Assembly: GCA_010692635.1 (NCBI GenBank)
Contig: JAAHGL010000016.1
Span: 1-41,527, forward strand
Reading direction: 5' to 3'
DNA from: Symploca sp. SIO2C1
GTDB taxonomy: Bacteria; Cyanobacteriota; Cyanobacteriia; Cyanobacteriales; Coleofasciculaceae
Length of the DNA stretch: 41,527 nt
A program made the translations under genes and the position numbers. Shown piece by piece: positions 34,308 through 41,527 of the stretch. The notes beneath the pieces were generated by a model that was not told the origin of the DNA, did not search any database, and saw only the letters and a program-made list of their open reading frames with translations. Every line of letters begins with the position of its first letter. Position 1 is the stretch's first letter.

Positions 34308-36995
34308 ATGTTTAATAAACTACTGAATTTATTCCGTTTCTATTTCTTTAAAAAAAGAAATAAACGTCAGCTAAAAAACAAATTACATTCTTACAAACAA
34401 CAAATAACAAACAACAAACAACTAATAGTATTATTTTTGTGTTCCTTCTGTTTAACTCAAGACATAGCATGGCTGTTAGGCTCAGGAAACTTACCTGCAA
34501 TTGCCTACACACCCACAGTACTAACTATTGCCCAAAATCCCAATCCAGAAGCAATAGTTGAGCAAGCCAGAGGAGTTTACCAACAAGGACAGTTCCAGGC
34601 AGCTCTAGAGCTACTAAAACAAGCTGCTGACGCCTTTGCCGCTGAGGAAGATAGCTTAGGGCAAGCGAAAACTCTCGATTTCCAAGGACAAGTTAATCTG
34701 GCTCAAGGACAACCGAAAGCCGCTGCGGAAAGTTTTGCTGCTGCTGCCACTATCTACAAACAAGAAGGGGATAGCCAAGGAGTACTGAAAAGTCAGATTA
34801 ATCAAGCTCAAGCTTTACGGAAAGCGGGATTGTATCGTCGTGCCTTGGAAACTATTGAACAGGTTAACGACTCCCTAACTGGAGAGCCGGATTCTCTACT
34901 TAAAGCGATCGCACTACGTAGCTTAGGTATTACCCAACGCTTAATTGGGGATCTTGATGAGGCTGAGGAAACAATACAACAGAGTTTAGCGATCGCACAA
35001 GCACAAAACTCACCTGAAGATATTAGTGCTGCCTACCTCATGTTAGGTAATCTTACTAAAGATCGAGCCAATAACACCCGAGAGCAAGAGGAAACAGGCA
35101 GAACTACTAATAATTTAAATCAAGAAGCGATCGCATATTACCAAGAAGCTGCTGATAATGCGACAAACCCTACAGCCAAAATTGAGGCTCAACTCAATCA
35201 ACTCAGCTTACTAGGGGATAGAGAAGAAGCGTTTACTGATGAAGACTGGGAATTACTAAAAGAAATCAGAGACACAATTGAGCAACTACCCCTTTCCAGT
35301 ACAGCCATTAGTGCTAGGATTAACTGGGCACGCATGGTCATGGAACAAGAAAATCCGAGAAAAATCAATCCTCAGGATATTGCCCAGCAATTAACCCTAG
35401 CACTCCAACAAGCCAGAGAACTCAAAGAACCTCGTGCAGAAGCCTACGCTTTGGGACAATTAGGAGAACTACGTCTGGAATACCGACAGCTAGCTCAAGC
35501 AGAAGAGAATACCAGACAAGCCCTAATTGTAGCTCAATCCATCGGAGCCTCTAACATTGCCTATCGCTTTCAATGGCAATTAGCACAAATTCTTAAAGAG
35601 CAGGGAAAAACGGCAGGAGCAGTCGCCGCTTACGAAAGTGCAGTTAACAACCTCGATATTCTCCGTAGCGATTTAGTTAGCGTTAATCGGGATGTTCAGT
35701 TTTCCTTCCAGGATAGTGTTGAACCCGTCTATCGGGAATTTGTCGGCTTGCTGTTATCTCAAGAAGATACCAGTCAAAAAGATTTAGCTAAAGCTCGCAA
35801 AGTAATTGAATCTCTCCAGCAAGCAGAACTAGTTAACTTCTTCCGGGAAAACTGTTTAACTGCTAATCCTGTGGAAATTGACAAGATTGATCCCAAAGCT
35901 GGGGTAATTAATCCCATTGTTCTCAAAGACAGAATTGAAGTAATTGTAACTCTACCAGACTCACAAGCAGAATCCGGTGTGCGCCTACTCCACAAATCCG
36001 TTACTTTATCCCCAGATGAGCAGCAAGAAAGCTTTATCGATACCTTTGCTAAGTTGCGGGAAGCAATTGCACCGGTAGGAGATGTTAGAGGAACTATCGT
36101 ACCGACAATAACACCAGGTAATCCAGTAGACTACTTACCTCTAGCTCAGAAAGTATACGACTGGTTAATCCGACCAATAGAAAAGGATTTAGCTAATAGT
36201 AAAGTAGAAACCCTAGTCTTTATCCTAGATGCTCCTCTGCTCAATCTGCCAATGGCAGTCCTACACGATGGGAATCAGTACCTAGTTGAAAAATATGCGA
36301 TCGCTCTTACTCCTAGTCTACAATTACTAGAATCTGCACCCCTGGAAAGAGGAGAGCTCACCGCACTCAAAGCTGGAATTTTTAGCACTCCTCCGGAAGT
36401 GGAATTGAAAAGTTCTGGTAAACTGCTACAGTTTTCTGGATTACCCAATGTTCAAGAGGAATTAACCCAAATCGAGTCCCAAGTACCTGGACAACTGATT
36501 CTCAACGAAGATTTTACCAATGATGCGATTCAAAAAGCGATCGGTTTAGCTCCTTTCCCAGTAATTCACCTAGCAACCCACGGTGTGTTCAGTTCTACAC
36601 CGGAAGAAACCTTCATCCTCACTTGGGAAGACACCCTCAATATTGATCAGCTTAACCAACTCCTGCGCGGTAGGGAAGAAGGACAAAGGGAGCCAATTGA
36701 GCTATTAGTTCTCAGTGCTTGCCAAACAGCTACAGGAGACAGATATGCAGCTTTAGGTTTAGCTGGCGTAGCAGTTAAAGCCGGAGCACGCAGCACCCTA
36801 GCAACTCTGTGGGTAGTTAATGATGCTGCTACCGCAGACTTGATGATTAACTTTTATGAGGAGTTGAATCAGGATAAAACCATCAGCAAAGCTCAAGCCT
36901 TGCGTCGCGCTCAAATATCGATGATTAAGGAAGGTGGTGAACGACAGAAACCATATTATTGGGCCCCGTTTGTTTTAGTAGGAAATTGGCTTTAA
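34308..36995 (+). CDS. TPR-CHAT domain protein, exported
   Basis: This 895-residue protein has a basic N-terminus, a hydrophobic segment (IVLFLCSFCLTQDIAWLLG) suggesting export or membrane anchoring, TPR-like helical repeats at about 80-440 (ARGVYQQGQFQAALELLKQA), and a C-terminal CHAT domain at about 590-895. The caspase-like His-Cys pair is visible: His758 in HLATHGVF and Cys805 in LSACQTATGD. The end AGARSTLATLWVVNDAATAD to YYWAPFVLVGNW is typical. CHAT proteins are caspase-related proteases or inactive relatives; in cyanobacteria they often lie near TpsA/TpsB genes, as here. A role in processing or surface signalling is inference. The ATG at 34308 precedes a K/N-rich stretch coded by repeat-like DNA, so the true start may be slightly later. 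Confidence 0.9.
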   Translation: MFNKLLNLFRFYFFKKRNKRQLKNKLHSYKQQITNNKQLIVLFLCSFCLTQDIAWLLGSGNLPAIAYTPTVLTIAQNPNPEAIVEQARGVYQQGQFQAALELLKQAADAFAAEEDSLGQAKTLDFQGQVNLAQGQPKAAAESFAAAATIYKQEGDSQGVLKSQINQAQALRKAGLYRRALETIEQVNDSLTGEPDSLLKAIALRSLGITQRLIGDLDEAEETIQQSLAIAQAQNSPEDISAAYLMLGNLTKDRANNTREQEETGRTTNNLNQEAIAYYQEAADNATNPTAKIEAQLNQLSLLGDREEAFTDEDWELLKEIRDTIEQLPLSSTAISARINWARMVMEQENPRKINPQDIAQQLTLALQQARELKEPRAEAYALGQLGELRLEYRQLAQAEENTRQALIVAQSIGASNIAYRFQWQLAQILKEQGKTAGAVAAYESAVNNLDILRSDLVSVNRDVQFSFQDSVEPVYREFVGLLLSQEDTSQKDLAKARKVIESLQQAELVNFFRENCLTANPVEIDKIDPKAGVINPIVLKDRIEVIVTLPDSQAESGVRLLHKSVTLSPDEQQESFIDTFAKLREAIAPVGDVRGTIVPTITPGNPVDYLPLAQKVYDWLIRPIEKDLANSKVETLVFILDAPLLNLPMAVLHDGNQYLVEKYAIALTPSLQLLESAPLERGELTALKAGIFSTPPEVELKSSGKLLQFSGLPNVQEELTQIESQVPGQLILNEDFTNDAIQKAIGLAPFPVIHLATHGVFSSTPEETFILTWEDTLNIDQLNQLLRGREEGQREPIELLVLSACQTATGDRYAALGLAGVAVKAGARSTLATLWVVNDAATADLMINFYEELNQDKTISKAQALRRAQISMIKEGGERQKPYYWAPFVLVGNWL

Positions 36996-37012
36996 TTTCG
37001 ATTTTGTAAAGG

Positions 37013-37041
37013 AACCACAGAGGCACAGAGTTCACAGAGAG
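37013..37041. repeat. ACCACAGAGGCACAGAG-type repeat
   Basis: A purine/cytosine-rich stretch with internal repeats of CACAGAG lies just after the CHAT gene. Such stretches are common dispersed repeats in many bacterial genomes; no function is claimed. Confidence 0.4.
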
Positions 37042-37127
37042 TTAATCTAAAAAAAAAGTGAAGAGAGCTAGCAAGCTAAGATAAAAAACTTATGCTAACT
37101 ACGATGCATTGAAACAATATCGTGATT

Positions 37128-37457
37128 ATGCCGCAGCTTACGCACAAAGAAGTATTCGACCTACTAATTGAAGAAGTGTTTGAAGTTTACCCACACCTTG
37201 AGAATAAATTAGACTTTATAGCTAAAGATATTTTAAAGCATCTTCACTCTAATAGTTCTGGGGTGAGGGAAAGATTGCGTAAGGGTTCTTTTACCAAAGA
37301 TGATGGTGAAATTAATCAGCGGGAAGCTTTTTTGCTAACCTGGGTGGATGAAGTCTGGGATCAAAACAATGGGAATCAAGAGTTATACGAAAAATTTATC
37401 GAGGAGTTAAATGGAACACCACAGGAGTTTGGCTTATATGAAAAAGAGTTACCTTAA
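37128..37457 (+). CDS. Hypothetical protein, acidic, helical
   Basis: This 109-residue protein starts MPQLTHKEVFDLLIEEVFEV. It is rich in acidic residues and leucine, with the pattern of a helical soluble protein (LDFIAKDILKHLHSNSSGVR, AFLLTWVDEVWDQNNGNQEL). No signal peptide, membrane segment or cysteine is visible, and I do not recognise the family. I used the ATG at 37128; a GTG six bases earlier is possible. There is no strong ribosome site. A MITE-like repeat begins 13 bp after the stop. Codon use is like its neighbours. It could be a small accessory or defence-island protein, but nothing shows this. Confidence 0.6.
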   Translation: MPQLTHKEVFDLLIEEVFEVYPHLENKLDFIAKDILKHLHSNSSGVRERLRKGSFTKDDGEINQREAFLLTWVDEVWDQNNGNQELYEKFIEELNGTPQEFGLYEKELP

Positions 37458-37470
37458 GAGTTTATAATTA

Positions 37471-37550
37471 GTAGGTTGGGTGGAACGAAGTGAAACCCAA
37501 CATGATCGGAAGTTTAGGAGTTGGGTTACGCTACGCTACACCCAACCTAC
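37471..37550 (+). repeat. 80-bp MITE-like repeat, copy 1
   Basis: It has terminal arms GTAGGTTGGGT and ACCCAACCTAC and internal GAACGAAGTGAAACCCAAC and GTTACGCTACGCTA. A copy at 38235-38314 differs at only a few positions, and both are followed by AAGATAAGCGATC. The short length, inverted ends and absence of coding sequence fit a MITE-type element. Confidence 0.88.
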
Positions 37551-37704
37551 AAGATAAGCGATCACATTAATCATTCAAAATTATCTTGATATTGCTATGA
37601 TTTTCTGATATTATTTTTTGATTATGGTATTACCCTGCGCTTATATATAAAAGTATCCTGCTAGTATAACTTTAGTCGAGAATGTAAGAAAAGAGCTTTT
37701 GGTA

Positions 37705-37848
37705 GTGAGTCTTCTTATTTCTGATGAAGTGGTTCAAGCTTCTGGACTTTCTGAAGCTGAACTCTTGCAGGAATTGATACTTATGCTGTTTGAGCATGAG
37801 AAAATTACCCTAGGAAGTGCCAGTCGGTTTTTGGGGATATATAACTAA
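37705..37848 (+). pseudogene. Truncated UPF0175 family gene
   Basis: A 47-residue reading starting at GTG 37705 reads VSLLISDEVVQASGLSEAE, then QELILMLFEHEKITLGSASR and FLGIYN before the stop. This matches the N-terminal two thirds of UPF0175 proteins, antitoxin-like partners of PIN-domain toxins. The family normally continues about 25-30 residues past this point, so the gene is truncated and joined to repeat-like AAC/AAATAAC sequence. No PIN-domain gene lies next to it. It is probably a relic. Confidence 0.7.
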
Positions 37849-37875
37849 CAACAAATAACTAAAACAAATAGCAAG

Positions 37876-38211
37876 TTAAGCAACTCCATACCCTGTGTAG
37901 GGACGTTTGTAGGGAGGATGCAAGCCTAATACAATGTCTTCTTTGGGAACACCCATTTCCACTAATTCTTCACCTACATCAATATCAGTGGTATTTTGCT
38001 GAAGCCAAATTTTACCGTCTTTAATATCAAAGTGCAGAATGGTATAGTAAATTCGCTTTAAGCCTTTCCAACCCACTCGCATCAGTTGATAATGATCTCG
38101 TACTGAGTCAAAAAATAGCTCACTTTCTATATCTGGCTCGCCAGATTTATAGTGGCTATGCTTTTCTAAAAGAGTTTGAATGCAGGAGCGATAATATTCT
38201 AGCTTTTCCAT
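37876..38211 (-). CDS. xisI: XisI family protein, solitary
   Basis: This 111-residue XisI protein contains MEKLEYYRSCIQTLLEKHS, FFDSVRDHYQLMRVGWKGLK, FDIKDGKIWLQQNTTDIDVG, ELVEMGVPKEDIVLGLHPPY and the C-terminal YTGYGVA. The ATG at 38211 fits the family; the upstream ATG at 38232 would add seven residues. No xisH is adjacent, in contrast to the pair at 31805-32538. An 80-bp MITE-like repeat lies 23 bp upstream of its start, and the truncated UPF0175 gene faces it from the other side. It may have lost its xisH through rearrangement at these repeats. Confidence 0.9.
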   Translation of the reverse strand: MEKLEYYRSCIQTLLEKHSHYKSGEPDIESELFFDSVRDHYQLMRVGWKGLKRIYYTILHFDIKDGKIWLQQNTTDIDVGEELVEMGVPKEDIVLGLHPPYKRPYTGYGVA

Positions 38212-38234
38212 TGCACAATTTCGTGGAGCCATTT

Positions 38235-38314
38235 GTAGGTTGGGTGGAACGAAGTGAAACCCAACATGATCGGAAGTTTCGGAGTTGGGTTACGCTACGC
38301 TATACCCAACCTAC
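38235..38314 (+). repeat. 80-bp MITE-like repeat, copy 2
   Basis: It has the same ends and orientation as 37471-37550, with small differences (TTTCGGAG for TTTAGGAG, CTATACCC for CTACACCC). It lies between the solitary xisI and the toxin-antitoxin pair and may supply their upstream sequence. Confidence 0.88.
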
Positions 38315-38367
38315 AAGATAAGCGATCGCACTGATTGACAAAAGAGATACAACAAAGTTATCATTAG

Positions 38368-38769
38368 ATGATAACTGTCTCTACGAAATATAAAGACAGA
38401 TATACTGTGAGCCAAGAAGATCGGGACTACGGACTTGAAACTTTACTTGATCTGAATGGGGAAATCTTTCCCATGGAAAACGGCTATTGGACAAAATTTG
38501 AAGCTAGAAAGGTGACTCCAAATGAGCATATTCCTCATGGCATAAAATATAGTTTAACTTTACATAACAGTAGAAATGAAAGAATTATCGGATACGATAA
38601 TGCACATGGAATAAAACGTAAAGGTAATAAATATACGGCTAATCGCATCGTCTGGGATCATAAACACAAGCAAAATATTGTAGAACCTTATGAGTTTGAT
38701 AGTGCAGGTCAGCTATTAGAAGATTTTTGGAATGATGTGAATCGCATTATTGATAAAAATAATGGGTAA
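38368..38769 (+). CDS. Putative toxin of a TumE/DUF6516-type toxin-antitoxin pair
   Basis: This 133-residue protein contains YWTKFEARKVTPNEHIPHGI, KYSLTLH, ERIIGYDNAHG and a later WDHKHKQN, ending in a helical LLEDFWNDVNRIIDKNNG. The YDNAH plus H-K-H pattern and the acidic C-terminal helix match the TumE/DUF6516 family as I recall it, where members are proposed toxins next to a helix-turn-helix gene. It lies five bases before such a gene. The ATG at 38368 has no strong ribosome site. The function is not shown by the sequence; toxin status rests on family and gene pairing. Confidence 0.65.
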   Translation: MITVSTKYKDRYTVSQEDRDYGLETLLDLNGEIFPMENGYWTKFEARKVTPNEHIPHGIKYSLTLHNSRNERIIGYDNAHGIKRKGNKYTANRIVWDHKHKQNIVEPYEFDSAGQLLEDFWNDVNRIIDKNNG

Positions 38770-38774
38770 TTGTC

Positions 38775-39173
38775 ATGGAAACTCAAGTTATGAAAATAGG
38801 TATCCTTTCTAAAGAAGGTTACAGACAAAGAACTATAGCGATCGCTAAAGGGCAATATAAACCACGAGAAGATGAACCTAAGGTATGGTTTGAATCGATG
38901 AAATCTCTGGCTCAAGTATTGAGTCAGGAAAATCAGGAATTGCTGAAAATAATCATTAACCATGAACCAGGTTCTATTTCAGAGCTTGAAGCGTTAACTC
39001 ATCGGCAGAAGTCTAACTTATCTAGGACGCTCAAAACTTTAGAAAGATACGGAATAGTTGAGCTAATGAAAGATAAAGGCAAAGTTATTCCCAAGGTTAA
39101 AGCTACAGATTTTAAAGTTGAGTTCAGCCTTCAGAATAACCTCTCTAATCTAGCTGATCATGCAATTGTTTAG
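38775..39173 (+). CDS. Helix-turn-helix regulator, putative antitoxin (MarR-like)
   Basis: This 132-residue protein has a charged N-terminus (IAIAKGQYKPREDEPKVWFE) and a winged helix-turn-helix at about 45-110: LAQVLSQENQELLKIIINHE, SISELEALTHRQKSNLSRTL and KTLERYGIVELMKDKGKVIP. This resembles the HVO_A0114-type DNA-binding proteins often found beside DUF6516 genes. The five-base gap to the upstream gene implies co-expression, with this protein probably repressing the pair. An XisI pseudogene follows directly on the other strand. Confidence 0.75.
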   Translation: METQVMKIGILSKEGYRQRTIAIAKGQYKPREDEPKVWFESMKSLAQVLSQENQELLKIIINHEPGSISELEALTHRQKSNLSRTLKTLERYGIVELMKDKGKVIPKVKATDFKVEFSLQNNLSNLADHAIV

Positions 39174-39305
39174 CCTTTGTAAGGAGGGTGTAGTCCGAAT
39201 ACAATGTCTTCTTTGGGAACACCCATTACCTACATCAATATCAGTGATGTTTTGTTGAAGCAAAATCTTACCGTCTTTAATATCAAAGTACAGTAATTGG
39301 CTTTA
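39172..39305 (-). pseudogene. Decayed xisI fragment
   Basis: On the minus strand this stretch aligns with the middle and end of the xisI at 37876. It shares CAATGTCTTCTTTGGGAACA and ACCGTCTTTAATATCAAAGT, but lacks about six codons (ELVEM region) and has lost the start and end. It is too short and damaged to be functional. Its presence right after the toxin-antitoxin pair suggests that pair was inserted into, or copied with, an xisI neighbourhood. Confidence 0.8.
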
Positions 39306-39468
39306 AGGATTATCTCCCGAATTTTTCCATCCCATGTTTTTTAAATAAGTAAATCAACCAGCAAATAACAAATTTACAACGATGCCACAAACAACTTGTT
39401 CTCACGCTCAACTGTGATGATATTTTGGCAACCCATCAAGTTACTATGATTTGTACAGTTAATTAGAC

Positions 39469-39669
39469 CTACTTTTTAACAAACGTGCTTTCGACAGTTG
39501 TACTAGGTTTTTCCACAATCCAGCGACCGGTTTGCGGGTCTCTATAAAGTAAAGCTTCAACCAAAGTGCATTCAACAGGTTTGGTAGACTTCTCAACAAG
39601 CCACTGACCAGTTTGAGGATCTCTATAGGTTGTGAAAGGTTGTTCGTGTGATTGCTTCCAAACAGCCAT
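39469..39669 (-). CDS. Small protein with duplicated YRDPQTG motif
   Basis: This 66-residue protein starts MAVWKQSHEQPFTTYRDPQT and holds two copies of the motif YRDPQTGxWxVEK, spaced 27 residues apart (YRDPQTGQWLVEK and YRDPQTGRWIVEK), each followed by a serine/threonine- and valine-containing run. The reverse-strand ATG at 39669 is preceded by a purine-rich AAGAGAA. An overlapping 71-residue frame on the same strand lacks this internal order and is taken as spurious. No membrane segment. I do not recognise a named family. The duplication at protein level argues for a real product. It is unlinked to neighbours by operon structure. Confidence 0.6.
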   Translation of the reverse strand: MAVWKQSHEQPFTTYRDPQTGQWLVEKSTKPVECTLVEALLYRDPQTGRWIVEKPSTTVESTFVKK

Positions 39670-39983
39670 GACAATTCTCTTTTGTGCTGATAAATCTTTC
39701 CCTAATAGAGTTATACTACAACTGTTTAATATTACACTTAGTGACTTATGACTTTACCAAAATGTGAGTTTTGTCACTGAGAGTTGTGATCAACACAAGA
39801 TGTTAAGTCTTACCTGGGAGACAATATTTTTTTTTAGGTATTTAGACTTATTTAGTCAATCCTTAGGTACTTTATCTTTGTTCATAAACTAATAAGTACA
39901 TAAAACCTCCATTGCCCTAAGGGCAGCGTAAAATTTAACAATTCTAAATTCTAAATTCTAAATTCTAAATTCTAAATTCCCAA
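39670..39983. repeat. Spacer with ATTCTAA heptamers
   Basis: No gene is seen in these 314 bp. About five and a half ATTCTAA heptamers (39941-39979) end directly against the yjbQ stop codon, the inverse of the AATTTAG array at 26004. CCCTAAGGGCAG near 39916 is a short inverted repeat. Confidence 0.65.
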
Positions 39984-40403
39984 TCAACTTCCTGTAATAT
40001 GAATAACAATCTCACGATAGTGCCCCCGCTGTCGATGCTCCCAAAGGTAAATTCCCTGCCAGGTTCCTAAGAGCAATCTTCTATTGCCAATAGGAATTTG
40101 TTCTGAGGTTTTGGTAAGAGCAGTACGGATGTGAGCTGGCATATCATCAGGGCCTTCAGTACTATGAATGTAGCTTCTGCCATCCTCTGGTACTAATTTG
40201 GCAAAAAAGTTGGCTAAATCTGTGAGCACATCTGGATCAGCATTTTCTTGAATCACCAGACTAGCAGAAGTGTGGCGTAAGAAAATTGTACAAAGCCCTG
40301 TGTCGATTCCCGACTCAGCTACTACAGCTTGTACTTTAGAGGTTATTTTGGAGAAAGATTTCCCCCTAGTCTGAATCTTGATTTGCTGTTGGTAATGAGT
40401 CAT
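39984..40403 (-). CDS. yjbQ: YjbQ/UPF0047 family protein
   Basis: This 139-residue protein of the UPF0047 family contains TGLCTIFLRHTSASLVIQEN, ADPDVLTDLANFFAKLVPED, IHSTEGPDDMPAHIRTAL and the C-terminal LLLGTWQGIYLWEHRQRGHY. The family has been called a secondary thiamine-phosphate synthase because YjbQ shows weak activity of that kind; the physiological role is uncertain. The length and both ends are normal, and the conserved histidines are present. It stands alone between AT-rich heptamer spacers. Confidence 0.92.
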   Translation of the reverse strand: MTHYQQQIKIQTRGKSFSKITSKVQAVVAESGIDTGLCTIFLRHTSASLVIQENADPDVLTDLANFFAKLVPEDGRSYIHSTEGPDDMPAHIRTALTKTSEQIPIGNRRLLLGTWQGIYLWEHRQRGHYREIVIHITGS

Positions 40404-40463
40404 ATCCTATAGCTTAGCTGAGAGCATAGCAACCAAATTATCATAATTGATAATCGATCAGGG

Positions 40464-40520
40464 ATAATTGATAATTAATAATTAATAATTAATAATTGAT
40501 AATTAATAATTGATAATTGA
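40464..40520. repeat. ATAATTG/TAATTAA heptamer array
   Basis: Eight ATAATTG/ATAATTA units make up this stretch upstream of yjbQ and of the partial tpsA. It is a further AT-rich heptamer family, distinct in sequence from the others. Confidence 0.8.
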
Positions 40521-40616
40521 GCACTGCCCATTTGGCTCGTCAATTCCCTAAATGGCTTGCTAGAATTGCTCAAGAGAGCTGGTGTATCTCTGCAGCAGTT
40601 CAATATTCATTGAAAA

Positions 40617-41527
40617 ATGTCCTTTACTCTCTCGTCTACTATCTTTTTTTCCTTCCCTGGTAGGAATTTTTTTGTGTGCCGCTGCACTAGCTTGTTATTA
40701 GCAATTTTTTCTTTGGAAGCAGCCATCAGGGTGGAGCTGCTTCAAGCTCAACCTATTACCCCCGCTGCTGATGGTACTGGCACCGTTGTCACCACCGAGG
40801 GTAATCAGTTCCAGATTGATGGTGGTTCTCTCTCGGCTGATGGAGTAAATCTGTTCCACTCTTTTGAGAAATTTGGACTCGACTCTGCTCAAGTTGCTAA
40901 CTTTCTGTCTTCACCAGAAATTCAAAATATCCTAGGGCGAGTTGTCAGTGGAGAGCCTTCAATTATTAATGGTTTGATTCAAGTAAGTGAGGGAAATTCT
41001 AACTTATTTTTAATGAACCCAGCGGGGATTATTTTTGGTCAAGATGCTAGTTTAAATGTCCCTGCTGACTTTTTTGCCACCACGGCTACAGGTATTGGTT
41101 TTGGTGAAGATAATTGGTTCAATGCTTTTGGCAATAATAACTATCAGAATTTAATTGGTACCCCGAGTCAGTTTGCCTTTGATTTGTCCCAGCCAGGAAG
41201 TATTATCAATGCTGGCTCTTTAGGAGTACAACCAGGGCAAAATTTAAGCTTACTTGGCGGCAATGTCATCAATACCGGAGAAATCACAGGATTAGGAGGG
41301 AATATTACTATTGCTGCGATACCAGGAGAGAATTTAGTCAGGATAACTCAAACTGGACATCTCTTGAGTTTAGAGATTGAACCCTCAAGGGACAGTGGGG
41401 GACAGATGGTAGCGATGAACCCTTTAGATTTACCAGCTTTGCTCACAGGGCCTTTACAGGGAGTAAAAACAGGGTTAAGTCTTACTTCATCGGGAGAAGT
41501 ACAGCTAATTAATTCCGGTACAACCAA
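40617..41527 (+). CDS. TpsA-type filamentous haemagglutinin-like protein, 3' end outside window
   Basis: The reading is open from ATG 40617 to the right edge (303 codons, no stop). A signal-like stretch ([20 protein letters not shown]) is followed by a TPS domain: [40 protein letters not shown] and [20 protein letters not shown]. It is related in plan to the TpsA at 26382 but distinct in sequence. The first 20 codons partly come from a diverged GCTGCACTAG repeat (40657-40690), so a GTG at 40674 is an alternative start. No TpsB for it is seen in the window; the one at 29776 could serve both. Confidence 0.87.
   Translation, partial: MSFTLSSTIFFSFPGRNFFVCRCTSLLLAIFSLEAAIRVELLQAQPITPAADGTGTVVTTEGNQFQIDGGSLSADGVNLFHSFEKFGLDSAQVANFLSSPEIQNILGRVVSGEPSIINGLIQVSEGNSNLFLMNPAGIIFGQDASLNVPADFFATTATGIGFGEDNWFNAFGNNNYQNLIGTPSQFAFDLSQPGSIINAGSLGVQPGQNLSLLGGNVINTGEITGLGGNITIAAIPGENLVRITQTGHLLSLEIEPSRDSGGQMVAMNPLDLPALLTGPLQGVKTGLSLTSSGEVQLINSGTT
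40657..40690 (+). repeat. Diverged CTGGTGGG...GCTGCACTAG element
   Basis: This copy starts CTGGTAGGAATTTTT and ends GCCGCTGCACTAG. It overlaps the proposed N-terminal codons of the second TpsA. Confidence 0.5.

Overview
The window is chromosomal DNA of a phycoerythrin-making, probably filamentous cyanobacterium. The evidence is the bilin reductases PebA and PebB, a set of phycobilisome linkers, CpeS/CpeT lyases, CpeR, XisH/XisI proteins, frequent GCGATCGC (HIP1) sites and many AT-rich heptamer tandem repeats between genes. I cannot name the species. No rRNA or tRNA gene and no CRISPR array was seen.

Layout. (1) 1-642: heptamer arrays and a conserved tail in front of a chemotaxis-type operon. 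(2) 643-9663: cheA (seven HPt modules, kinase core, receiver), cheB, cheR-TPR and a double-CheW protein. No methyl-accepting receptor lies in the window. (3) 10115-12455: cinA, a 45-residue small protein and aroQ. (4) 12634-24598: a green-light antenna cluster: pebA, pebB, a CcaS-like cyanobacteriochrome kinase, its convergent CcaR-like regulator, then cpeC-cpeD-cpcL-cpeE-cpeS-cpeT-cpeR and one further linker. Two perfect tandem copies of the CcaR-type G-box lie upstream of cpeC. (5) 24599-25933: a second large heptamer module running into the 3' end of thrB. (6) 26382-31728: a two-partner secretion pair, tpsA and tpsB. (7) 31805-39669: an accessory stretch with xisHI, an internally deleted IS630-type element, a TPR-CHAT protein, two 80-bp MITE-like repeats, a truncated UPF0175 gene, a second xisI and a decayed third one, a putative TumE-type toxin-antitoxin pair, and a small protein with a duplicated motif. 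(8) 39984-41527: yjbQ and the start of a second TpsA that leaves the window.

How it works together. PebA and PebB make phycoerythrobilin. CcaS probably senses green versus red light and signals through CcaR to the G-box promoter in front of cpeC. The downstream genes supply phycoerythrin rod linkers (CpeC, CpeD, CpeE), a membrane-anchored rod linker (CpcL), bilin lyases (CpeS, CpeT) and the phycoerythrin activator CpeR. The apoprotein genes cpeBA are not here, so CpeR presumably acts on them elsewhere. Placing cpcL inside a cpeCDE-STR order under a G-box is the most striking arrangement in the window: it suggests that phycoerythrin synthesis and membrane-anchored rod phycobilisomes are switched together. 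A hairpin between cpeD and cpcL, a promoter/terminator pair before cpeS, and a 77-bp duplication at the cpeS/cpeT junction are candidate control or evolution points inside this cluster.

A second theme is repeats. At least five AT-rich heptamer families fill the spacers. The TAATGGC arrays end three times in the same 43-nt tail and are then followed by ATTACTC-type heptamers, which implies a composite repeat unit. Some arrays touch coding signals: one forms the cheB leader, and one encodes the last residues and stop codon of thrB.
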